Assembly: GCA_945786935.1 (NCBI GenBank)
Contig: CALZFY010000004.1
Span: 1-64,000, forward strand
Length of the DNA stretch: 64,000 nucleotides
DNA from: HGM12587 sp945786935
GTDB lineage: Bacteria > Bacillota > Clostridia > Lachnospirales > Lachnospiraceae
Reading direction: 5' to 3'
Part shown: in pieces, positions 7,938 to 16,821 of the stretch
How positions within the stretch are numbered: position 1 is the stretch's first letter
How the letters are laid out: each line of letters starts with the position of its first letter
Position numbers and translations under genes: made by a program
Notes under the pieces: model-generated
Told to the model about the DNA's origin: nothing
Seen by the model: only the letters and a program-made list of their open reading frames with translations
Databases searched by the model: none

Positions 7938-9572
7938 TCATATCATCTTAAAATACTTAAGTGCTTCTGTGATAGCTTTCTCCTTTTCCGGAGTTGTACC
8001 CGGTTGTCTGCTATTTTCTGATTTTGGCTTATTGTAATTCTCTCTTTCTATAATCCCATGCTTCTGCTTTACCTGAGCTATATTCAGGTTTGTCACATGG
8101 AATCCGTAGTGCTCCTGCACCCATTCTTCAATCTCTTTATATGTTGCTTTCGCTTCCGCACTTGTAAGATCAAGCTCGTCCATATCTACCTTTACGTTGA
8201 TATGATGCTTTGCCTCATGAAGTTTGGACAATAAACATACCGTCTCCACATGCACCGTGTGCGGGAACTGGTCCACAACCGTTCCTTCCGCGACTCTGTA
8301 TCCTTCCCCCGTCAGATACTTCAAATCCCGTGCCAGTGTGGCGCTGTCGCAGCTGACATATACAACACGCTCGGGTCTCATCTGTACAATGGTTCGAAGG
8401 AGTGCCTCATCGCAGCCTTTTCTCGGTGGGTCCACCACGATCACATCGGCTTTCACGCCTTCCTCACGATATTTCTTCGGAAGCACATCCTCTGCTTTTC
8501 CTACATAAAATTCTGCATTGGAAAAGCCGTTGAGTGCAGCGTTTCGTTTGGCATCCTCGATGGCCTGAGGTACGATTTCCACACCATAAACCTTCTTTGC
8601 CTTCTGTGCAAGGAAAAGAGAAATGGTTCCGATGCCGCAGTAAAGATCCCATACGGTCTGACCATCCTCCACCCGGGCATATTCTAAGGCTCGCTCATAG
8701 AGCTTTCCTGTCTGCACCGGATTCACCTGAAAGAATGATAATGGTGAGATTTGATATTTTACATTTCCGATGTAATCTCTAATGTAAGTCTGTCCCCACA
8801 GTGGCCGGATCTCTGTACCCATGATTACATTGGTCTGTTTTGTATTGACATTGATGGTAATGCTGGTCATTCCCGGAATTTTTTCAAGGGACTTCACAAG
8901 CTCCTCTGCCTCCGGCAACCGGGTTCCGTTTAGTACGAAACACACCATGAGCTCCCCGGTAGTAAAGCCTTTTCGAATCAGCACATGACGGACAAGTCCT
9001 TTCCCGGTCTTCTCATCATAAGCAGGAATCTGATATTTTTCCATATGGGCTAAAATCAGTTCCAGAATCTTTTCATTTTCCTCCACACCCAGATAGCATC
9101 TGGTGTTTGGAATAATGCTGTGGGTTCTTCCCGCATAAAAGCCGGTGACAATCTCACCGTTTTTATCAGTTCCGAAAGGAAACTGTGCTTTATTACGGTA
9201 GCCGTATGGCTCCTCCATACCGATTACATCAAACTCCGGCAGATTTTCAAGACCACCAATACGCTGCAAATTGTTTAAAACTTTTTTCTTTTTATATTCC
9301 AGCTGTTTCTCATAGGAAAGTGCCTGGATCTGACAGCCCCCGCACTGCTTATGATATTTACACCTGGGCTCCACACGATCCTTGGAAGGAGTCAGAATCT
9401 CCATCAGACGTGCGTAGCCGTAATTCTTTTTCATCTTCATGACCTTGGCAGTAATCACATCACCCATCAGGGCATCTTTTACAAACAGGGTACATCCGTC
9501 CACATGGCCGATGCCTTCCCCGTCTACTCCCATATCTTCAATTGTTAAAGTTACTAAATCATCCTTTTTCAT
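7938..9572 (-). CDS. rlmD: 23S rRNA (uracil-5-)-methyltransferase, RlmD/TrmA family
   Basis: A 544-residue SAM-dependent RNA methyltransferase. The N-terminal TRAM domain covers about residues 1-60. Cysteines in CKYHKQCGGC (about 71-80) with a later one bind a [4Fe-4S] cluster. The SAM site is DLYCGIGTISLFLA and the catalytic region has VVDPPRKG and YVSCDSATLARDL with the nucleophilic Cys. The last 90 residues, after the usual family end, are an extension with VHMDELDL-like and EEWVQEHYGFHVTNLNIAQ sequence, seen in clostridial homologues. The start at 9572 has GGAA five bases upstream; an ATG at 9587 lies inside the previous terminator tail and has no ribosome site. Which uridine is modified cannot be read from sequence. 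Confidence 0.88.
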   Translation of the reverse strand: MKKDDLVTLTIEDMGVDGEGIGHVDGCTLFVKDALMGDVITAKVMKMKKNYGYARLMEILTPSKDRVEPRCKYHKQCGGCQIQALSYEKQLEYKKKKVLNNLQRIGGLENLPEFDVIGMEEPYGYRNKAQFPFGTDKNGEIVTGFYAGRTHSIIPNTRCYLGVEENEKILELILAHMEKYQIPAYDEKTGKGLVRHVLIRKGFTTGELMVCFVLNGTRLPEAEELVKSLEKIPGMTSITINVNTKQTNVIMGTEIRPLWGQTYIRDYIGNVKYQISPLSFFQVNPVQTGKLYERALEYARVEDGQTVWDLYCGIGTISLFLAQKAKKVYGVEIVPQAIEDAKRNAALNGFSNAEFYVGKAEDVLPKKYREEGVKADVIVVDPPRKGCDEALLRTIVQMRPERVVYVSCDSATLARDLKYLTGEGYRVAEGTVVDQFPHTVHVETVCLLSKLHEAKHHINVKVDMDELDLTSAEAKATYKEIEEWVQEHYGFHVTNLNIAQVKQKHGIIERENYNKPKSENSRQPGTTPEKEKAITEALKYFKMI

Positions 9573-9588
9573 GTCATTTCCATTCATA

Positions 9589-9639
9589 TAAAAAAGATGC
9601 CTTACGGATGTTCCTTGCTGCGGACTCCCTCCGGCATCT
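9589..9639 (-). terminator. Terminator between yhaM and rlmD
   Basis: Inverted repeat AGATGCC (9595-9601) / GGCATCT (9633-9639) enclosing a GC-rich inner stem, followed on the minus strand by TTTTTTA. It begins almost at the yhaM stop codon. Confidence 0.7.
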
Positions 9640-9646
9640 CTTTTGT

Positions 9647-10591
9647 CTATTTACTTGTTTTGCGAATATTGGATTCCAGCAGTCGGTTATATCCAAGCCA
9701 GTCATTCTGCTCTCCGGCCGCCTTAAAGATTTCCTTCATGGTCTCCATTTTTGCATCGGTATTGTCTGCAAAATTGAGAGCAACTGCTTCCACCAGTGCC
9801 GGTTTTTTCGGTGAGCCAAATTCCAGTTCCCCGTGATGTGCCAAAATGCAATGTTTTAATTCATTGCCAAGCTTTGGCGGAAATCCCGGAATCTTTCTGA
9901 TCTGTTCTCCAACCATTTCACAACCCATCACAATGTGTCCAAGAAGCTGACCATCATCCGTATAATCATTCTCCGGGAATGCGGAAAGCTCATAAACCTT
10001 TCCGATATCATGGCAAAGAGCTGCCGTATACAAAAGATCCTCATTTAAGATCGGATACTGTTTTACATAGAACTGACAAAGCTTCAGCACGCTTAAAGTA
10101 TGTTCCAGAAGTCCTCCTACAAAGCCGTGATGAACACTCTTGGCAGCGCTGCTGAATTGAAAACGTTTTACAAAATCTGTATCTTCTACAAAGAAATGAT
10201 TTACAATTCTGGCAAGATACGGATTCTTAATTGCCTTCACAAACCCGAGAAGCTGCTCGTACATTTCCTCAATATCATATTCGCTGACAGGAAGGTAATT
10301 GGAAGGATCATATTCTCCCTCATGAACCTTTCGCACCCTCTTAATACTTACCTGAAGTGCTCCCTGAAAGCTGGAAACATCTCCTACCACTGCCACATAG
10401 TCCAGTGCCTCAAAATCGTCAATGCCCATAGAATTCGGTTCCCAGATCTTGGCATCAATGGTACCTGTTTTGTCCTGCAGGATCACATTCTCATATGGTT
10501 TTCCGTTCTTTGTCACGGCTGACTGCTTATATTTGCAAAGATACACATCATTGATGCGTTCTCCTTCACGCAAGGTTTCGATAAATTTCAT
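9647..10591 (-). CDS. yhaM: 3'-5' exoribonuclease YhaM family protein
   Basis: A 314-residue protein, the same length as Bacillus YhaM. Residues about 10-90 form an OB-fold for single-stranded nucleic acid (ENVILQDKTGTIDAKIW). Residues about 150-290 form an HD domain with metal ligands in EHTLSVL (His), ALCHDIGK (His/Asp 194-195) and the later LAHHGELEFGSPKKP. YhaM trims RNA and DNA 3' ends in the cytoplasm with Mn or Co. GGAGCAGTT precedes the start. It lies between the HtrA-like gene and rlmD on the same strand and is closed by its own terminator. Confidence 0.9.
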   Translation of the reverse strand: MKFIETLREGERINDVYLCKYKQSAVTKNGKPYENVILQDKTGTIDAKIWEPNSMGIDDFEALDYVAVVGDVSSFQGALQVSIKRVRKVHEGEYDPSNYLPVSEYDIEEMYEQLLGFVKAIKNPYLARIVNHFFVEDTDFVKRFQFSSAAKSVHHGFVGGLLEHTLSVLKLCQFYVKQYPILNEDLLYTAALCHDIGKVYELSAFPENDYTDDGQLLGHIVMGCEMVGEQIRKIPGFPPKLGNELKHCILAHHGELEFGSPKKPALVEAVALNFADNTDAKMETMKEIFKAAGEQNDWLGYNRLLESNIRKTSK

Positions 10592-10599
10592 AACTGCTC

Positions 10600-11862
10600 C
10601 TATTCTAATACACTTAAGGATGTCTGATAGTTCATTTTTTTGTAGCCATCCTTTGTAAGTCTTTGTCCCTCCAGGGTAATGTTTTGTTTATTGGAAAGTC
10701 TTAAAAGTACATCTGAAAGCTCTGACATGGCGGTGACCTTCTGTCCGTTCATGGCCTGAATCACATCTCCTGCATGAATGCCACCCTTCATAGCCGGAGA
10801 ATCCATCTCGACTTCCGTGACATAAATGCCTTCAGGCACACCGTTTCTCTGCTGCTCCGCCGTCACGGAAATCCCCTTGATACCAAGGTATGCAATATCC
10901 TGATTGTTTGATAAATGTTCCAAAAGACTTTTTACATCTGAAATACCATAAGCACTGAGCACCTCCTGCATATTGGAAGATTGATATCTCTGTTGAAGAA
11001 TACCTACCACTTCACCATCAAGATTAATCAACACACCGTCAGAAGCTGCATTCCTGTGCATATCTGTCATAAGAATCGAATATTCTCCGTCCACCACTGA
11101 CTGCCTGTTTTGGACAGATGTAAGGATTCCCACACACAGAGAATCAATCGTTCCATCTGCCATCCCTACTGCCATCACAGGCATACCTGCATCCAGTCTT
11201 TTAGAATTTCCCAGATTGGCTTTCATCATGCGGGCTTTGGTCGTTTCGGAAATATCACTTAAGTTGACACTGACCACTGCAAAATCTGTAGTCACATCAT
11301 ATTTCTTTAAGGTTCCTGCAACAGTGGTGCCATCCACGAAAGTCACATTGATGCCGTCACAAACCTGTACCATACTGTATTTGGTAAGGATCAAAAGCTC
11401 CAGTCCGTTATCTCCGATAATCGTGCCGCAGGATTGACCCCTGTTTTCATAGGCTTCATTAAACCAGTCCACACCATTGTTCACCGCAGTAACTGTAACC
11501 AAAGATCGTCTTGCTTCCTTTGCAAGACCCTGAAGCTTAGCATATACGATGGTATAATCCTCCAGAGTAACCTCAGGATTGATCACAATGCTTTCCGCTC
11601 CCGAAGACGGTTCATCAGAAATAGTTTCTTCCTCTTCAGAGCCCACCTCTGATTCTGCGTCCTTTGGAATCTCAATATTGGTCATAGCTTCCTTTGCTGT
11701 CTTTTTTTCCATAAAGTCATGAACCTTTACAAACACATAGCCGGAAACTGCACCAAACACCACTGCAAGAGCCACTGTAGCACACAGAACCTGAACCCAT
11801 TTTTTCTTATAAAATGGCTTATCTTTTATTTTTTCTTTCATAAAGTCAAACTCATCGCTCAT
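10600..11862 (-). CDS. HtrA/DegP-like membrane-anchored PDZ protein, triad probably defective
   Basis: A 420-residue protein: cytoplasmic head, transmembrane segment (about 22-44), acidic Ser-rich linker (60-95), trypsin-like domain (about 105-290) and one PDZ domain (about 318-400, with GIYVTEVEMDSPAMKGGIHAGDVI). Overall order is that of surface HtrA proteases. The catalytic His position (TNNHV in active members) reads TKYSM near residue 163, and the nucleophile motif GNSGG reads AASDG near 274; Asp193 (TTDFAVV) remains. The protein is therefore probably a non-proteolytic scaffold or sensor, or a very atypical enzyme. GGGGGG precedes the start. It ends nine bases before yhaM starts, so the two are likely co-transcribed. 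Confidence 0.8.
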   Translation of the reverse strand: MSDEFDFMKEKIKDKPFYKKKWVQVLCATVALAVVFGAVSGYVFVKVHDFMEKKTAKEAMTNIEIPKDAESEVGSEEEETISDEPSSGAESIVINPEVTLEDYTIVYAKLQGLAKEARRSLVTVTAVNNGVDWFNEAYENRGQSCGTIIGDNGLELLILTKYSMVQVCDGINVTFVDGTTVAGTLKKYDVTTDFAVVSVNLSDISETTKARMMKANLGNSKRLDAGMPVMAVGMADGTIDSLCVGILTSVQNRQSVVDGEYSILMTDMHRNAASDGVLINLDGEVVGILQQRYQSSNMQEVLSAYGISDVKSLLEHLSNNQDIAYLGIKGISVTAEQQRNGVPEGIYVTEVEMDSPAMKGGIHAGDVIQAMNGQKVTAMSELSDVLLRLSNKQNITLEGQRLTKDGYKKMNYQTSLSVLE

Positions 11863-12000
11863 GGAAATCCCCCCGGAACCTTTGGATCAAATGGCTTCTA
11901 AGTCATTTTTTAGTATACTAAATTTTAATTTTTATGTCTATAAGTTCTACTTTCTTTTCTTACTCAAATCTTGTAGAATATACTTGTTCAGAGATTACTG

Positions 12001-12179
12001 TACAGAGGCTACTATCCCGCGAGGGTTTTCGCAAGAAAATCCCGAGTTCTGCAAACAAAAATCCATTTGCGCAGCAAATTTTGCATGGATTTTTGCTTGT
12101 TACTGGAACGAAGTGAACAGTAACACAGTTTATTTGGCGGATACGCCATAGCTACAAAATGTTTTTACATTTTGTAGCT
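12001..12179. repeat. Intergenic repeat cluster with nested hairpins (family A, copy 1)
   Basis: The 364 bases between the divergent HtrA-like and mutS2 genes hold no gene but several inverted repeats: a near-perfect 15-bp pair at 12052-12066 / 12085-12099 (core AAAAATCCAT), GTTACTG/CAGTAAC at 12099-12124, TGGCG/CGCCA at 12135-12148, and a perfect 12-bp pair AGCTACAAAATG/CATTTTGTAGCT at 12150-12179. Parts recur at 40.72 kb and 42.07 kb, so this is a dispersed repeat rather than a terminator. Promoters for both flanking genes must also lie here but none is clear. Confidence 0.65.
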
Positions 12180-12226
12180 GGCTCTGAACAAATAATACAA
12201 CAAACCCATCCCCAACAGGAGTTTAT

Positions 12227-14602
12227 ATGAACCAGAAAGCTTTAAAAGTTTTAGAATATCATAAAATCATAGAATTATTGACAGCCAAGGCCACCTGTGA
12301 CTTAGGCCGTGCCCGCTGCAGTGAGCTTGTGCCCATGCATGATCTTGAAACAATCCGCATAGCACAGAGAGAGACCGCAGATGCTCTTCGCAGAGTCTAT
12401 GCCAAAGGAAGCATTTCCTTTGCCGGTACTGCCGCCATCGGGGCCTCCCTAAAGCGGCTGGAGATTGGAGGTTCCTTAAATGCTTCCGAGCTTCTTCGCA
12501 TCTGCGGGCTTTTAGAGACAGCCGGCCGGGTAAAGCAGTATTCCAGAGGTGAGGAACGTGGTGATGACCAGCGGGATTCCCTGGATGATTACTTTGATGC
12601 CTTAGAGCCCTGCTTTCCATTGTCTTCAGAAATCAGACGCTGCATTCTATCTGAAGAAGAGATTGCAGATGATGCCAGCAGTAGTTTAAAAAATATCCGC
12701 CGTCAGATGAGACAGCTCAACGATAAGGTACATGCTACCTTAAGCTCTCTCTTAAATGGTTCTGCCAGAAGCCATCTTCAGGATGCAGTTATCACCATGC
12801 GAAACGGCCGTTACTGCCTTCCGGTAAAGGCAGAGTACCGCGGACAGGTTCCCGGTATGATCCACGATCAGTCCTCCACCGGCTCTACACTTTTCGTAGA
12901 ACCTATGTCTGTGGTGAAGATCAATAATGAGTTAAAAGAGCTGGAGTTAAAAGAACAGGAAGAGATCGAAGTCATCCTTGCTTCTTTAAGTGCACAGGCA
13001 GCTCTTTATTCCGAGTCCATAGATCAGGATCTTAAAGTATTGGCAAAGCTTGATTTTATTTTTGCAAAGGCACTGCTTGCAAAGGATATGAATGCAAGTG
13101 AGCCACTTTTTAACACCCAGGGAAATATTTATATCAAGGATGCCCGTCATCCTCTCCTGGACAGAAAAAAAGCAGTACCTATCACCGTGTCTTTAGGAAG
13201 AGATTTTGACCTTCTGGTCGTTACCGGTCCTAACACCGGTGGTAAAACCGTTTCTTTGAAAACAGTGGGGCTTTTGACTTTGATGGGACAGGCAGGACTT
13301 CACATTCCTGCATTTGACCGTTCCAAACTGGCATTGTTTGATGATGTATTTGCAGATATCGGGGATGAACAGAGTATTGAACAGTCTTTAAGTACTTTCT
13401 CCTCCCATATGACCAATATCGTATCCATTTTAAAATCTGCTACCCCAAACTCTCTGGTACTAATGGATGAGCTGGGTGCAGGTACTGACCCCACCGAGGG
13501 AGCTGCCCTTGCCATCGCTATTCTCTCCCATTTACACAGTCAGGGAATCCGTACCATGGTAACGACCCATTACAGCGAATTAAAGGTGTTTGCGCTTTCC
13601 TCTCCCGGTGTTCAAAATGCCTGTTGCGAGTTTGATGTAGAGACTCTCCGCCCTACCTACCGTCTGCTGATCGGTGTACCCGGGAAAAGTAATGCCTTTG
13701 CCATTTCCGGTAAGCTGGGGCTTCCGGAATTTATTATTGAAAACGCAAAAGAGCATTTGAGTGCGCAGGACGAAAGCTTTGAAGATCTTTTATCAGATCT
13801 GGAACAGAGCCGTAAGACCATTGAAGCAGAAGAAGAAGAGATTCGAAAGCATAAAGAAGAGATCAAGGCTCTTCGAAATGCTTTGGAAAAGAAACAGGAA
13901 AAAATAGAAAACCGCCGGGATGAGATTCTTCGAAAAGCCAATGAAGAAGCCCGTGCTATTTTAGCGGATGCCAAAAAGACTGCGGACGAGACCATTCGGG
14001 ATTTCCAGAAATACAGTACCCAGGATGCATCCATCCGGGAAATGGAGAAAAAACGTGCAAAGCTCCGGGAAAAGATGGAGAAGGCCAGCAAAAATGTACA
14101 GGCTCAGGCTCCAAAACCAAAGAAGAAGGTTTCTGCGAAAAATCTTCATCTTGGAGATGCTGTCAAGGTACTGTCTATGAACTTAAAAGGCACGGTAAGC
14201 TCTCTGCCTGACTCACGCGGTGATCTGTTTGTACAGATGGGAATCCTTCGTTCCAAAGTCAATATCTCGGATCTTGAGCTCATTGACGAAGTGACGATCA
14301 CAGCCCCGGCCATGAGCCGTACCGGTACCGGTAAAATTAAAATGTCCAAATCTGCTTCTGTATCCACAGAGATCAATCTCATCGGTATGACCGTAGATGA
14401 GGCATTGGCTCACCTTGACAAATATCTCGACGATGCTTATCTGGCTCATATTCCAAGTGTGCGTATCGTTCACGGAAAGGGTACGGGAAAACTGCGGGAT
14501 GCAGTCCAGAGACATTTAAAAAGATGTAAATATGTAAAAACCTATCGCATGGGGGAATTCGGTGAAGGCGATGCCGGAGTGACCATTGCAGAATTTAAAT
14601 AA
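12227..14602 (+). CDS. mutS2: Endonuclease MutS2
   Basis: A 791-residue MutS2 protein, full length for the family. The order is core/clamp helices (1-300), ATPase with Walker A GPNTGGKT (334-341) and Walker B LVLMDELGAGTDP, a long Glu/Lys-rich coiled coil (about 510-630), a linker with KOW-like strand segment (640-690), and a C-terminal Smr nuclease domain (about 712-791) with DEALAHLDKYLDDA and VRIVHGKGTGKLR. The N-terminal mismatch-binding domains of MutS are absent, as expected. In Firmicutes MutS2 suppresses recombination or rescues collided ribosomes. AGGAG lies before the start. A two-component system follows within 15 bases. Confidence 0.95.
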   Translation: MNQKALKVLEYHKIIELLTAKATCDLGRARCSELVPMHDLETIRIAQRETADALRRVYAKGSISFAGTAAIGASLKRLEIGGSLNASELLRICGLLETAGRVKQYSRGEERGDDQRDSLDDYFDALEPCFPLSSEIRRCILSEEEIADDASSSLKNIRRQMRQLNDKVHATLSSLLNGSARSHLQDAVITMRNGRYCLPVKAEYRGQVPGMIHDQSSTGSTLFVEPMSVVKINNELKELELKEQEEIEVILASLSAQAALYSESIDQDLKVLAKLDFIFAKALLAKDMNASEPLFNTQGNIYIKDARHPLLDRKKAVPITVSLGRDFDLLVVTGPNTGGKTVSLKTVGLLTLMGQAGLHIPAFDRSKLALFDDVFADIGDEQSIEQSLSTFSSHMTNIVSILKSATPNSLVLMDELGAGTDPTEGAALAIAILSHLHSQGIRTMVTTHYSELKVFALSSPGVQNACCEFDVETLRPTYRLLIGVPGKSNAFAISGKLGLPEFIIENAKEHLSAQDESFEDLLSDLEQSRKTIEAEEEEIRKHKEEIKALRNALEKKQEKIENRRDEILRKANEEARAILADAKKTADETIRDFQKYSTQDASIREMEKKRAKLREKMEKASKNVQAQAPKPKKKVSAKNLHLGDAVKVLSMNLKGTVSSLPDSRGDLFVQMGILRSKVNISDLELIDEVTITAPAMSRTGTGKIKMSKSASVSTEINLIGMTVDEALAHLDKYLDDAYLAHIPSVRIVHGKGTGKLRDAVQRHLKRCKYVKTYRMGEFGEGDAGVTIAEFK

Positions 14603-14616
14603 GGAGGTAGGAAGCC

Positions 14617-15324
14617 TTGGCTACAAAACAGAAAATCCTGATCGTCGATGACGATACAAATATTGCAGAGCTGATTTCCCTGTATCTTACAAAAGAATGC
14701 TATGAAACAAAAATGGTTCATGACGGGGAATCTGCCCTGAAAGAGCTTTCCATTTTTCAGCCCAATCTCATTCTCCTGGATCTGATGCTTCCGGGAATGG
14801 ATGGATATCAGGTATGCAGGGAGGTTCGTACCAAATCTCAGGTACCTATCATTATGCTCTCTGCCAAGGGCGAAGTCTTTGATAAGGTTTTAGGTCTGGA
14901 GCTTGGTGCCGATGACTATATTGTAAAACCTTTTGATACCAAGGAACTGGTTGCCAGGGTAAAGGCAAATCTTCGCCGTACCCAGCAGGCAGTCGCAGAA
15001 CCTGTAAAACAGACCGATACCAGGATCAAGGTGGTAGAATATCCTGATCTTGTGATCAATCAGTCCAACTATTCCGTACTTTATCAGGGCCGAACCGTGG
15101 AAATGCCGCCTAAGGAGCTGGAGCTTTTGTACTTCTTAGCTTCCTCACCTAACCAGGTATTTACCAGAGAACAGCTTTTAGACCACATCTGGGGTTACGA
15201 ATACATTGGAGATACCCGTACTGTAGACGTGCACATCAAGCGTCTTCGTGAAAAGATCAAAGATCATCCCCGTTGGTCTTTATCCACCGTATGGGGAATC
15301 GGTTATAAATTTGAAACGAGATAA
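14617..15324 (+). CDS. OmpR-family response regulator
   Basis: A 235-residue regulator with receiver domain (1-122; acidic residues at DDD 11-13, phospho-acceptor Asp55 in LILLDLMLPG, Lys in IVKPFD) and a C-terminal winged helix (about 138-235; PPKELELLYFLASSPNQVFTREQL in two parts and TVDVHIKRLREKI). The start is TTG, supported by AAGGAGGT eight bases before it. The kinase gene starts six bases after its stop. Lying behind mutS2 with no terminator between, it may be partly co-transcribed with it. Target genes cannot be inferred. Confidence 0.9.
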   Translation: MATKQKILIVDDDTNIAELISLYLTKECYETKMVHDGESALKELSIFQPNLILLDLMLPGMDGYQVCREVRTKSQVPIIMLSAKGEVFDKVLGLELGADDYIVKPFDTKELVARVKANLRRTQQAVAEPVKQTDTRIKVVEYPDLVINQSNYSVLYQGRTVEMPPKELELLYFLASSPNQVFTREQLLDHIWGYEYIGDTRTVDVHIKRLREKIKDHPRWSLSTVWGIGYKFETR

Positions 15325-15330
15325 TGAATT

Positions 15331-16749
15331 ATGAAGCTTTCCATTTATGTTAAATTCATTCTGGTCTATTTAGTCACAGCAGTTTTAAGCTTTCTTCTTG
15401 TAGCCTTTGGTACTTCAGAGATGCTTTTGAAGCACATTACTTCGAAAGCTGCCGATAATCTGTATCGGGAGGCAGTATCTTTGTCAACCAATTATGCAGA
15501 AACCTATTATCGCAACCAAAGCGCTGCTTCCCTGGAAACTGTTTCCTCCTATCTGTCGGCAATTTCCGGATGTCTGAATGCTGATATCTGGATGATGGAT
15601 CTTGATGGAAATGTGATTATAGAGTCTGATTACGATTCTTCCGGCATATTAAAAAATTCCCGCCTTGTGGAAGATTTCGATCCGGGAACTTTTGGATCTT
15701 CGTATTACACGATCGGTGACTTTTTTGGAGAACTGGAGGAAGACCATTTAAGTGTCCTGTCTCCTGTCAATTATAATTACCGGGTACGTGGCTATATCGT
15801 CATTCATACGAAAATGTCCCTGCTGACGGCACAAAAAGAGCAGGTTCTGAACATTATGTATGTGACACTGGCAGCTCTGTGGCTTCTTTGCTTTTTCGCA
15901 CTGGTAGTCATTGTATCCTATATCTACTACCCTATGAAAAAGATCACAAAGGCTTCTTCGGAATATGCTGCCGGTAACCTAACCTACAAAATCGATCTGC
16001 ATAGCGAAGATGAGTTTGGCAAGCTTGCAAACTCCATGAACTACATGGCCCACGAATTAAATGAAATGGAGGAATATGAGCGGAAATTCGTAGCAAATAT
16101 TTCCCATGATTTTCGTTCTCCCCTCACCTCGATCAAGGGCTACGTGGAGGCTATGATGGATGGAACCATTCCGGTGGAGCTGCAGGAAAAATATTTTCAA
16201 ATTGTCCTGTTTGAGACCGATCGTTTAAAAAAACTGACAGAAGAGCTGCTGACCCTAAACTCCTTCGGTTCCAAACGGGGAATGCTTGATATCACGACCT
16301 TTGATATCAATGCCATCATCAAAAACACAGCTGCTTCCTTTGAAGGACAATGCAGGGAACGAAAAATTTCCATTGAGCTTCTTTTTGAAGCCGCCCATCA
16401 GCCCGTAAAGGCTGATATGGGAAAGATCCAGCAGGTGCTTTATAATCTTCTAGATAATGCCATCAAGTTCAGCAACGACAATTCTACCATCGAGGTAGAA
16501 ACCACTGTAAAACATGAGAAGCTCTTTGTTTCCGTCAAGGATCACGGCACAGGAATTCCAAAAGACAGTCAGAAAAAAATCTGGGAACGCTTCTACAAAT
16601 ATGACAGTTCCAGAGGAAAGGACAAACGGGGGACCGGACTTGGTCTTGCCATTGTCAAAGAAATCATTCAGACCCATGGGGAACACATAAATGTCATCAG
16701 TACCGAAGGGGTTGGAACAGAATTTATCTTTTCTCTCCCGAAAGTATAA
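15331..16749 (+). CDS. Sensor histidine kinase with HAMP domain
   Basis: A 472-residue kinase. Transmembrane helices lie at about 8-28 and 175-200, bracketing an extracytoplasmic domain of about 145 residues. A HAMP linker follows (about 200-252). The phosphoacceptor His259 is in ANISHDFRSPLTSIKGY. The ATPase part has N-box NLLDNAIKFSND, G1 VKDHGTGIP, F-box WERFYKYD and G2 RGTGLGLAIVKEI. The architecture is that of PhoR/WalK-like kinases but without a PAS domain. It is coupled to the preceding regulator gene and closed by the strong terminator at 16.76 kb. The signal is unknown. Confidence 0.9.
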   Translation: MKLSIYVKFILVYLVTAVLSFLLVAFGTSEMLLKHITSKAADNLYREAVSLSTNYAETYYRNQSAASLETVSSYLSAISGCLNADIWMMDLDGNVIIESDYDSSGILKNSRLVEDFDPGTFGSSYYTIGDFFGELEEDHLSVLSPVNYNYRVRGYIVIHTKMSLLTAQKEQVLNIMYVTLAALWLLCFFALVVIVSYIYYPMKKITKASSEYAAGNLTYKIDLHSEDEFGKLANSMNYMAHELNEMEEYERKFVANISHDFRSPLTSIKGYVEAMMDGTIPVELQEKYFQIVLFETDRLKKLTEELLTLNSFGSKRGMLDITTFDINAIIKNTAASFEGQCRERKISIELLFEAAHQPVKADMGKIQQVLYNLLDNAIKFSNDNSTIEVETTVKHEKLFVSVKDHGTGIPKDSQKKIWERFYKYDSSRGKDKRGTGLGLAIVKEIIQTHGEHINVISTEGVGTEFIFSLPKV

Positions 16750-16757
16750 TTTACATC

Positions 16758-16808
16758 CAAGGGGGACGGGTAAAGTGGCCAAAACAGCCACAATACCCGT
16801 CCCCCTTG
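16758..16808. terminator. Long GC-rich hairpin between convergent genes (likely bidirectional terminator)
   Basis: Arms of about 15 bases (16758-16772 and 16794-16808, core GGGGGACGGGTA) with an inner TGGC/GCCA stem. It lies between the convergent kinase and hydratase genes. T-runs are short on both sides, so termination strength is uncertain. Confidence 0.65.
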
Positions 16809-16821
16809 ATTTCGTCTTTAC

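Noticed and set aside
13300..14091. Open minus-strand frames inside mutS2
   Set aside because: They mirror the coding strand of a complete, well-conserved gene; no independent start signals.
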